DNA from: Actinomycetota bacterium
GTDB lineage: Bacteria; Actinomycetota; Geothermincolia; Geothermincolales; RBG-13-55-18
DNA: 61,169 nucleotides
Assembly: GCA_028697145.1 (NCBI GenBank)
Contig: JAQVFR010000002.1
Span: 1 to 61,169, forward strand
Reading direction: 5' to 3'
Shown here: piece by piece, positions 7,968-16,100 of the stretch
How positions within the stretch are numbered: the stretch's first letter is position 1
How the letters are laid out: each line of letters begins with the position of its first letter
Translations under genes and position numbers: made by a program
Notes under the pieces: model-generated
The model's database searches: none
The model's input: only the letters and a program-made list of their open reading frames with translations
Told to the model about the DNA's origin: nothing

Positions 7968-7995
7968 TTGCTTTGTAGTAGAATCTTCGTGTAAT
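7968..7995 (+). promoter_or_regulatory. Possible promoter of the repeat protein gene
   Basis: TTGCTT (7968-7973), 16 bases, then TGTAAT (7990-7995) lies in the AT-rich stretch about 50 bases before the ATG at 8048. This is a moderate match only, supported by position. Confidence 0.35.
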
Positions 7996-8047
7996 TGCGT
8001 TATCTTTCAATACTAGTCAGTCAATGTTGATTACCAAGGGGGTAAAC

Positions 8048-8443
8048 ATGAGCGAACTGCAACGCAAGTTGGGTGCCATGGCCGGCAAGCTGGCCAACAA
8101 CAAGAGCCTTATCTCGGGCGTGATGTCTGGCATAGACCCCAAGGTCGTGGCCGATGCCGTCAACGACAACAAGGACCTCCTCATCAAGACGATGGCCTAT
8201 CTCGACCCGGACGTGCTCGCCGGCGTCATCAACAGCAACCCGGACTTCATGGCCAGGCTCATGAGGAACCTGGACGCGGCCGCCCTCGCCAAGGCGATGA
8301 ACAATAACCAGCGCCTGGTGACCCAGCTCATCGAGCATCTCGACCCCAACGTCTTCTCGCGCTCGGTCAGCGTTGTCTTCAACAAGATGCGCAAGGCCTC
8401 CTACCGTCCCGATCTGCGCAAGTTGAGCGAGGAACCGGCCTAG
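8048..8443 (+). CDS. Small protein of about 23-residue helical repeats, unknown function
   Basis: 131 residues from the ATG at 8048, which has AAGGGGG at good spacing; an earlier ATG at 8024 has none. The core is three or more repeats of about 23 residues with the pattern DPxVhAxhhNxNxxhhxxhhxxL (DPKVVADAVNDN, DPDVLAGVINSN, DAAALAKAMNNN, then a partial DPNVFSRSV). A short helical repeat protein is likely. There is no signal peptide or membrane helix. It has its own promoter-like DNA and a strong terminator, so it is probably monocistronic and well expressed. I do not recognise the family. Confidence 0.75.
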   Translation: MSELQRKLGAMAGKLANNKSLISGVMSGIDPKVVADAVNDNKDLLIKTMAYLDPDVLAGVINSNPDFMARLMRNLDAAALAKAMNNNQRLVTQLIEHLDPNVFSRSVSVVFNKMRKASYRPDLRKLSEEPA

Positions 8444-8480
8444 CAGCGGCGCGGCCGCAGATAACATACACACCACCGGA

Positions 8481-8511
8481 CCGCCCTCCCCCGGGAGGGC
8501 GGTATTTTTTT
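8481..8511 (+). terminator. Rho-independent terminator
   Basis: CCGCCCTCCC/GGGAGGGCGG forms a strong GC hairpin (8481-8502) followed by a run of seven T (8505-8511), 37 bases after the stop of the repeat protein gene. Confidence 0.9.
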
Positions 8512-8862
8512 CCCGAATGGGGTTTAAGGGAAGGTCACTTATGGTATAAAAAGAATAAGAAAGTAGGGCTGTCGGCAGTCGGCTTTTGGGCCTCCGGATC
8601 GATGCCGGGGGCCCACACATTTGCAGCGTTTTTCGGTCGCCTCAGCTGCCCCTTCCGGCGATTCCCGCGTGCCCTCGACCATCAGGAGCGGTCATGCCTC
8701 ACACTTTTCCGGACGGGGGCAGGCCTCCCCGTCCCGGCGTGCGCCTCAAAGCGCGTGAACGGGCAAGCGCGCGGGATGTTAATATGAAAGGGCCGTGGCT
8801 GGGTCGAGGCTGCGCGAGACATCGCGGCCCCGTCGTGACGGATCATAGGGGAGGTGTCGGGG
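8512..8862. other. Intergenic region without a recognisable gene
   Basis: About 350 bp between the terminator and the acyl-CoA synthetase gene. It contains an AT-rich patch near 8538-8566 that could hold the downstream promoter and a GGACGGGG/CCCCGTCC hairpin (8711-8718 with 8727-8734). No coding frame here has a ribosome site or recognisable motif. Confidence 0.5.
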
Positions 8863-10260
8863 TTGTCCTCCGAAGTGTTGCAGCGTTTTCACCCTCTATT
8901 CTACCCCCGCAGCGTCGCCGTGGTGGGAGCGACGGATAACCCCTTCAAGCTCGGGTTCCATGCCCTGTCCGCGGTCACCAGCTCGGGATTCGAGGGCGAG
9001 GTCTACCCGGTCAATCCCGGGGCGGGCGAGAGCATCCAGGGCCTGCGCGCCTACCGCTCCATATCCGATCTGCCCCGGGGCGTGGATCTCTTCGTCTATG
9101 CCATCCCCGCGAGGCAGGTCATACCCTCTGTGCGCGAGGCGGTGGAGATGGGAGGAAATGCGGGGGTCATCTTCGCCGGCGGCTTCCGGGAGACGGGAAC
9201 GGAGGGCGGACTCCTGCAGGAGGAACTGATCGGCATCGCCAACGCCGGAGGCATGAAGCTCATCGGACCCAACTGCATCGGGGTGGTGAACAAGCAGGCC
9301 CGCCTCAACGCCACCTTCGCGAGCCCCCTGGCCTGGTTCCCGCAGGGAAACGTCTCCGTGGTCAGCCAGAGCGGCGGCATGGGCAACAGCATCCTCAACG
9401 AGATCATGGACGAGCAGGTGGGCATCTCCAAGTTCGTGAGCATCGGCAACCGCGCCAACGTGGAGTTCGCGGACATGGTGGAGTACCTGGCCGAGGACCC
9501 CGACACCGCCGTGATCTGCCTCTTCATCGAGGGCCTCGACGACGGCGCGGCCTTCCTGGAGAAGGCACGGCTGGCCTCGCGCCGCAAGCCCGTCATCGTC
9601 TACACGCGGGGATACACGGAGAGCTCCTCGCGCGCCGCACTCTCCCACACCGGGTCGGTGGCCAGCTCCGAGTCGGTCTACCGCGGCGCCTTCCGCCAGG
9701 CCGGCCTGCTGCAGGTCAGCTCAAGCTCCGAGATGGCCTGCGTCGCCAAGGCGGTAGCCATGGGCGCGGTGCCGGAGGGACCGGGCGTCTTCATATCCAC
9801 CCACTCCGCGGGGCCGGTGGTGGCCATCTGCGATATCTGCGAGCGGGCGGGGCTGCGCTTTCCGCCCCTGCAGCCGCATATAGCGGAGGCCATAGCCGGG
9901 TTCATCCCGGAGCACGCCGTCGCCGCCAACCCCCTGGACATGTTCGCCTTCGCGTGGACCGACACCTCGCTTTACCTGAAAGCGGCCGACCTGGCCCTGG
10001 CCCAGGACGACATCCACTGCGCCGTCTCGGTCTTCGTCACAGGCGGCGGGGCAGGTCCCGTCTTCCCCGCCCGCGAATACGCGGAGATAGGCCGCAAGCA
10101 CGGCAAGCCGGCTTTTATCTGTCTCGTCACCCCCTGGGCGCTCGCCAGCGACATCGCCGATGCACAGCAGCAGGGGGCGGTGGCCTTCAGCTCCCCCGAG
10201 AAGATGGGCAGCGTGCTCGTCAACCTCCACCACCTGTCCGGGCTCAGGGACGAGGCGTGA
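8863..10260 (+). CDS. NDP-forming acyl-CoA synthetase, alpha-type (CoA-binding) subunit
   Basis: About 465 residues. The N-terminal CoA-binding Rossmann domain (SVAVVGATDNPFKLG ... VYPVNP) is followed by two succinyl-CoA-synthetase-like ligase domains: GPNCIGVVN, SQSGGMGNSIL, and SHTGSVA, whose histidine is the phosphorylated residue in the ADP-forming acetyl-CoA synthetase family. The ATP-grasp beta domain is absent, so a separate beta subunit elsewhere is expected. The enzyme would interconvert acyl-CoA and acid with ADP or GDP phosphorylation, a typical energy-conserving step in peptide-fermenting anaerobes. AGGGGAGG is badly spaced for the GTG at 8854 but good for the TTG at 8863, so the latter is chosen. 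Confidence 0.85.
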   Translation: MSSEVLQRFHPLFYPRSVAVVGATDNPFKLGFHALSAVTSSGFEGEVYPVNPGAGESIQGLRAYRSISDLPRGVDLFVYAIPARQVIPSVREAVEMGGNAGVIFAGGFRETGTEGGLLQEELIGIANAGGMKLIGPNCIGVVNKQARLNATFASPLAWFPQGNVSVVSQSGGMGNSILNEIMDEQVGISKFVSIGNRANVEFADMVEYLAEDPDTAVICLFIEGLDDGAAFLEKARLASRRKPVIVYTRGYTESSSRAALSHTGSVASSESVYRGAFRQAGLLQVSSSSEMACVAKAVAMGAVPEGPGVFISTHSAGPVVAICDICERAGLRFPPLQPHIAEAIAGFIPEHAVAANPLDMFAFAWTDTSLYLKAADLALAQDDIHCAVSVFVTGGGAGPVFPAREYAEIGRKHGKPAFICLVTPWALASDIADAQQQGAVAFSSPEKMGSVLVNLHHLSGLRDEA

Positions 10261-10336
10261 TGGAGGAGCGCAGCCAGCCGGAAGCGAGCTCTGGCGGGGC
10301 CGTGAAAAACTAGCTAAAATTGGTATCGGTGATAAT

Positions 10337-10609
10337 ATGCCGAGGTTTGGACCGGGCAAACGCGACATCAGTAAGCTGGAGCGGGAACGCGACACCGAAG
10401 GCATCATCCCGTTCCTCTACGACGACGACGAAAACGTGGTCTTCAATGCCATCGAGGCTCTTACCCGCCTCGGGGAACCCCGCGGCATAGAGGCGATGAT
10501 GGCGCTGGTCGCGGACGCTGCCACCGGCGACCTGATCCGGGCCAAGGCCTGGCTTGCCCTCGACGTGGGCATCGAGCGCGAGGCGAAGAAGCGCACCGAC
10601 TGGAAATAG
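10337..10609 (+). CDS. Small HEAT-repeat-like protein
   Basis: 90 residues from the ATG at 10337. The motif EGIIPFLYDDDENVVFNAIEALTRLGEPRGIEAMMALV is a typical PBS-lyase/HEAT-type helical pair, and a second partial pair follows. There is no catalytic motif. It probably acts as a small protein-binding module. It lies 14 bases before the MEMO-family gene and about 76 bases after the synthetase, so it may be part of that transcript. Confidence 0.65.
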   Translation: MPRFGPGKRDISKLERERDTEGIIPFLYDDDENVVFNAIEALTRLGEPRGIEAMMALVADAATGDLIRAKAWLALDVGIEREAKKRTDWK

Positions 10610-10623
10610 GCGAACCTCACATC

Positions 10624-11856
10624 ATGGAAGTACCTGAATATCCCAGGCTTCGACGCCTGGAAGCCATACCGGCAAAGCAGCAGGGCCGGGACGTGATCGC
10701 CCTGCGTGACCCCGAGGGCTATATGCGGGGGATGGTGGCGCTGCCGCCACCCATCTACTTCATCGCCTCTCTCTGCGACGGCACCCGCTCCCTCAGGGAT
10801 CTGCAGGCCGCTTACGTGCGCCGTTTCGGCGACATCATCACCAGCGACCAGGTGGCGGCGGTCGTGGCCGAACTGGCCGGCAAGCTCCTCCTCGACGACG
10901 ACAACTTCCGCGCCTACAAGAGGCGCCTGGAGGAGGAATACCTATCCCTCCCCAACCGCCCCATGACCAGCGCCGGGAGCGGCTATGCCGCCGACCCGCG
11001 CGAGCTGGTGGGCCAGGTGCGCTCGATGCTGCAGGGGGCCGGGGAGCCGCGCGTCCTCGACGGCGCGCCGCTCGGCGTCGTCGCCCCCCATATCGACCTG
11101 GAGCGGGGACGGGGGTGTTACGGCAAGCTGTATTCATCCCTGGCCGCTTCCATCGCGCCGGACGCGAAACCGCTGGTCGTCATCCTCGGGACCTGCCACG
11201 GCGAGATGGAGGGGCCCTTCGCGCTCACGCGCAAGAACTACCTCACCCCCTTCGGCATGGTGGAGACCGACGCCGGGCTGGCCGAGGGAATCGCGCGCGC
11301 GGCGGGCATGGACGGCCTGGGGGACGAGCTGTCCCACCGTTCCGAGCATTCCATCGAGATACAGCTCCCCCTGCTCAGCGTGGTATTCGGGGGCGCGGAC
11401 CGCTTCCGCCTTCTCCCCGTCACCTGCAACTCCTTCCACCCCTTCATAGCGGACGGCCGCTCGCCCGCCGACGACCCGGAGGTGGGCGCGTTCATCGGCG
11501 CCCTCAAGGGCCTCCTCTCGGCCATGGAGGGCAAGGCGATCTTCCTGGCCTCCGCCGACCTCGCCCACGTGGGCAGGCGCTTCGGGAGCCTCATGCCCCT
11601 CGATGCCGTGCTGCTCTCCTCGACCATGGCCAGGGACCGGGAGATGCTGGAGAGGGTCGAGGCCGGGGACGCCGAGGGCTTCTATGGCTATATCGCCGCC
11701 GAGAAGGACGCCCGCCATGTCTGCGGCCTCCCTCCCATCTATACCGTGGTCAAGCTCCTGGAGGGAAGGCGGGGCGAGCTCATCGACTACTGCCACTGGT
11801 TCGACCAGGCCGAGGGCTCCGCGGTGACTTTCGCCGGCCTGGTCATCCCGGGATAG
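10624..11856 (+). CDS. amrB: MEMO-family protein (AmmeMemoRadiSam protein B) with extra N-terminal domain
   Basis: 410 residues. Residues about 135-410 are a MEMO1 domain: APHIDLERG, GTCHGEMEGPFALTRKNY, SHRSEHSIEIQLPLL and SADLAHVGRRFG, which carry the conserved His/Asp residues of the pocket. The first 120 residues are an added helical domain (IYFIASLCDGTRSLRDLQ ... FGDIITSDQV) resembling PqqD-like peptide-chaperone folds. The usual partners, AMMECR1 and a radical SAM enzyme, are not in this window. The biochemical role of bacterial MEMO proteins is unsettled, and a link to radical SAM chemistry is the common proposal. Confidence 0.8.
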   Translation: MEVPEYPRLRRLEAIPAKQQGRDVIALRDPEGYMRGMVALPPPIYFIASLCDGTRSLRDLQAAYVRRFGDIITSDQVAAVVAELAGKLLLDDDNFRAYKRRLEEEYLSLPNRPMTSAGSGYAADPRELVGQVRSMLQGAGEPRVLDGAPLGVVAPHIDLERGRGCYGKLYSSLAASIAPDAKPLVVILGTCHGEMEGPFALTRKNYLTPFGMVETDAGLAEGIARAAGMDGLGDELSHRSEHSIEIQLPLLSVVFGGADRFRLLPVTCNSFHPFIADGRSPADDPEVGAFIGALKGLLSAMEGKAIFLASADLAHVGRRFGSLMPLDAVLLSSTMARDREMLERVEAGDAEGFYGYIAAEKDARHVCGLPPIYTVVKLLEGRRGELIDYCHWFDQAEGSAVTFAGLVIPG

Positions 11857-11878
11857 GCGTCCCGGAGCGGAAAGGCAA

Positions 11879-13114
11879 GTGGTGACCACGAAACCTTCCT
11901 TCGGCGCCCCCTTGAGATCCAACCGGCAGTTGGTCATCCTGCTGGTCACACAGAGCATAGGCATGATAGCCCGTAACATATATTTCGTAGGGCTTCCCCT
12001 CTTCGTGCTCGAGCGCACGGGCTCCGCCCTCTCCATGAGCATCTCGCTGCTGCTCGGTTTCATCCCCTTCACCATCGCGGGTCCCTTCGCCGGGTCCATC
12101 GTGGACAGGTTCTCCCGCAGGGACCTGCTTTTCATCGGCAACGCCCTCTACGGTGCCTTCCTCTTCGTCCTGCCCTTCACCCATGCCGCATGGCTCATCT
12201 ACGTCATCGCCTTTACCGCCTCCGTGAGCGGGGTCATCATCGCCACCGCCACCTCTGCCCTCATGCCCGAGCTGGTGGACATCACCCAGCTCGCCAAGGC
12301 CAGTTCCGTCTATTCTTTTCTCCGCTCCGTCAACTTCCTCGTCAGCGCCCTCTCCGCCTACTTCCTCATCAGGGCGCTGGGCAAGGCCGACATCTTCTAT
12401 CTGTGCGCCGCCCTGCTGTTCGTGTGCGGGCTGGGATGCCTGGCCTTGAGGAGAGACCGCCCCGAGAGGGCCGCCGCGGCGGACGCCGATGTCGAGGGGC
12501 GGAGGTCCAGCGGTTTCATGGAGACCCTGAGGATAATCTGGTCAGACCGCCATATGCGCGGCCTCACCTTGATGCACATTATGTTCATGCCCATCTTCGG
12601 TGCCGTCGAGGTCTTTCTGCCCGTCTTCTGCGAGCACAGGCTGGGGCAAGCCGATTACTACACCCTCATAAGCGCGAGCTTGGGAGCGGGCCTCGCTCTG
12701 GGCAGCCTGGTCACCTACCGTCTGCTGGGCTACATCAAACCCCTGCGCCTGGTCTTCCTGAGCTTCCTGGGCTACGCCATCGGCATGCTGCTCCTCACCG
12801 GCAGCGCGGTGCTGGTCCTCGCCATGCTGGTCTGCCTGTTTCTGGGCTTCGTGGACGGTTACGGCTTCACCACCTACGAATACCTGCGGCAGCGGGTGGT
12901 GCCGTCCGCCTACCGCGGACGCGTCTTCGCGGTCATGGACGCCATGATCCTCTTCCCCGCGCCCCTGGGATACCTCGTCGTGGGCTACTTCGCGGAGCGG
13001 ACGAGCATCGTCACCATCGGCGTCTGGCTCAGCTGCATCGGGCTCGTTCTGGCGCTGTTGACCTTCTTGCTCACCCGCGGCCTGCCCGAGCTCAAGGAGG
13101 AACTCGGCGGCTGA
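11879..13114 (+). CDS. Major facilitator superfamily transporter
   Basis: 411 residues with about 12 transmembrane helices in two halves of six, separated by a hydrophilic loop (about 190-210, RRDRPERAAAADADVEG). The loop 2-3 motif reads GSIVDRFSRRDLL, the usual MFS signature (GxxxDRxxRR). Overall it resembles enterobactin-exporter/MFS_3-type drug or metabolite exporters. The start is GTG at 11879, with AAAGG upstream and a second GTG adjacent. The gene ends two bases before the convergent giant gene with no clear terminator between. Confidence 0.8.
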   Translation: MVTTKPSFGAPLRSNRQLVILLVTQSIGMIARNIYFVGLPLFVLERTGSALSMSISLLLGFIPFTIAGPFAGSIVDRFSRRDLLFIGNALYGAFLFVLPFTHAAWLIYVIAFTASVSGVIIATATSALMPELVDITQLAKASSVYSFLRSVNFLVSALSAYFLIRALGKADIFYLCAALLFVCGLGCLALRRDRPERAAAADADVEGRRSSGFMETLRIIWSDRHMRGLTLMHIMFMPIFGAVEVFLPVFCEHRLGQADYYTLISASLGAGLALGSLVTYRLLGYIKPLRLVFLSFLGYAIGMLLLTGSAVLVLAMLVCLFLGFVDGYGFTTYEYLRQRVVPSAYRGRVFAVMDAMILFPAPLGYLVVGYFAERTSIVTIGVWLSCIGLVLALLTFLLTRGLPELKEELGG

Positions 13115-13116
13115 TT

Positions 13117-16100
13117 TCAGTTCCCGGCCAGGATCTCCCCGAGGTCGACATGCTGCCAGGGCTGGTCGTAATAGCCGTGCAGCGACCACATCTCGAGGGA
13201 ACGGTTGTCCATTAGCACGTGATGGCCCTTGACCGACTGGGAAGTGTCCGTGCCGTAGAACTCGCAGCGGGCAGGGTTAAGGAAATCGATGAGCCACATC
13301 GCCGTATTGCTGTCGATCCCGCCGTAATGCCTGAGTATGAGGTCGAGCATGGTGTCGTAACGCCATTCCGACTCCCTGCCGCCGCCCTGCATCGTATCGA
13401 TGGTGTGGTAGAAGAGGCCCATCTGCGTGAGGTTCATCTGCGGCAATATGTAATGGTTGGTCATGGCCACTACCCCCGGCTCCCTTTCCCGCTGCATGGG
13501 GAAGGGGGAAATCACGGTGCTCTCCGCGATGGGCACCAGGGGGTCCCGCATGTCTATGGCGATCCTGTACCGCTCTATCCCTTCGGGGTCAACGTAGTCC
13601 GAGGCGCGGACGGCCACGCCGCGGTCCGGGTGCGCGTCGCCAAGTACGGGAAGCACACTTGCGCCCCCGAGGAGCAGGTCGCCCAGCGTGGTTATGATGT
13701 CCCCGGCGGCATCCAGGATGCTCACCCCCGTCATCTCCTCCACGCCGGAGAGGATGCCGGAGAGGCCGGGCAACAGACCGGACAGGGTGGACAGGAGGTG
13801 GTCTCCCTCGGGAATCATGCGGTCCGCCACCGTCTCCAGGACCGCGGCGTCCGGTATCTTGCCGTCCGCGATCATGAACAGCCAGGAAACGCCGCGCGAG
13901 GTGTTGCGCACTATCTCTATGCCCTCCTGCATGCTGCCGGCGCGCTGGACCACGTCCCGGCAAAGGAGGAGGCACCCCATGCCGCTTACCACGGCGCGGT
14001 TCTGACGATTGGGGACCATGTCCATGCCGAAACTGACGCCCTGCGAGTTCATGCCGGTGGGAAAGCCCACGAAGCCGGGGACGGCGGAAGTAATCAGGGG
14101 GTATCCCCTGGTGGGCACGTGCACCATGATCAGGGCCTCGTCGGAGAATACGTCCCCGCCGGTCGAGAACATGAAGTCCCTGCCGTGGTAGAGGCGGCCG
14201 TCGCTGGTGCCCTCGCCGAAGGCGGAATACTCGTTGCACAGCAGGCTGCCCGCCTGGTAGACCAGGCTGTAGAGGAAATCGAACCCCACGTTTATGAGGA
14301 GCACGTCGCTGTACGAGACGTCGTATCCCCGGTCCCGCGCGCCGTCGGCTATACCCCGCATCTCCAGCCTGTACTCCTCGGGGACGGCATACTCCTGCGA
14401 CCTGACCGCCTGCCGCAGTACGCTCCTGACCATGGGCGCCAGCAGGCGCAGGAGGAAATCCCCCTCCGGCAGGCCCGCGAACCCCGCTATGAAATTGTCC
14501 ACATAATCGCGGCTCATGCGGTAGACGCCCTCGGGGCAGAGGTAACCCTCGGCGTAGCCGCGCTGGTAGGCGTCACCCTCGAGATAGAGGAGTCCCTTTC
14601 CCGAACTGTTCACGGCCAGGTAGGATGCCCCGTAAGACCCCACCACCCGGTAATCGTCCGGGGATACGGGATTGGAGAGCTGCGGCGGCAAGGCCGTGAT
14701 CCTCACCGTATCCGGAACGCCTTCAGCCCTGCCGTCGCTCACCACGAGATTTATCTCGTACTCGCCCGGCTTGTCCGGGGTAAAGGCGGGCGTAGGTGAA
14801 GAGGGATCGTCCAAGAGCGCTTCGCTTCCCTCGGGCACGCACGGCATACTCCAGGAAAAGGCCAGGGGATCGCCGTCCGGGTCGCTGCTGCCTCTTCCGT
14901 CCAGCCTCACTTCTTCCCTGACCGTTACCTCCCGGTCGGGCCCGGCATCGGCCGCGGGCGGCTTGTTCAGGTACTGCGCCGCCTGCTCCAGTACGGCCGG
15001 AAGGTCGACGTGCTGCCAGGCCTGATCGTAATATCCGTGCAGCGACCACATCTCCAGGGAGTGGTTGTCCATGAGCACGTGGTGGCCCTTGACCGATTGG
15101 GTCGTGTCCGTCCCGTAATACTCGCAGCGGGCCGGATTGAGGAAGTCTATCAGCCACATGGCCTCCCGGCGGTCGATTTCTCCGTAACTCCCGTGCAGCA
15201 GCCCGATCAGGGTCTCGTACCTGTCCTTGGTCTCGTCGAGATGGATGCTGAACAGGGCAGGGTTGGAGGCGGCCATCTGCGGCGTTATGTAATGGTTGGT
15301 CATGGCGACCAGGTCTGGATAGGATTCCTGCTGGCGCGGGAAACGCTCCACGACCGGCCCGCCGGCCTCGTCCGGAAGGTACTGCAGCCCGAAAAGCTCG
15401 ATGCCCTCGGGGTCCATCCAGTCCGACGGCCTGACCGTTAACCCGCGGTCCGGCCTCATCTCGGATATCCCCGGCAGCAGGTTGAGCAGGCTCTCAAGCA
15501 GTTCCCCCGCCCCGCCGACCACGCTGCCCGTCCCGTCCACGAGGCCGGCGGGGAGAAGCCCGTCGGCCCCCTCCATGAGCACTGCGAGCCCGGGGACCAA
15601 CCTGACGATATTATCCATGAAAACGTCGCCGGGCGGCGCGATGGTACTGGCGGCAGTCTCCAGCACGGAAGCGCCCGGCTGTTTCCCGTCGGCGATCATG
15701 TAGAGCCAGGGCACCGCGCGGTCGGCCTGGGCGATTATGTCTATCCCTTCCTGCATGGAGGAGGCGAACTGTACCACCCAGCGGCTGAGCAACAGGCACC
15801 CGGCGCCGGTGATCGCAGGCCTGGTGAAGACGGAGTACACCACGTCCATGCCGCAACTCACGCCCCGGGCGTTCAACCCGGTGGGAATGCCCACGAAGCC
15901 GGGTGCGGCAGAAGCGACGAAAGCGTGCCCCTCATCGGGTTTTTGCACCACCATCAGGGCTTCGTCGGCGAAGACGTCTCCGCCCGTAGGGAACATGAAA
16001 TCCCTGCCATGGTAGAGACGGCCGTCTTCCGTCGCGCCGCCGAAAGCGGCGAACTGGTTGCATGCGAACAAGGAAGCAAGGCCCAGGTAGATGCTTTCAA

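Noticed and set aside
8711-8734. GC hairpin upstream of the acyl-CoA synthetase as a terminator or riboswitch
   Set aside because: It has no T run and no recognised aptamer features; GC-rich DNA forms such stems by chance.
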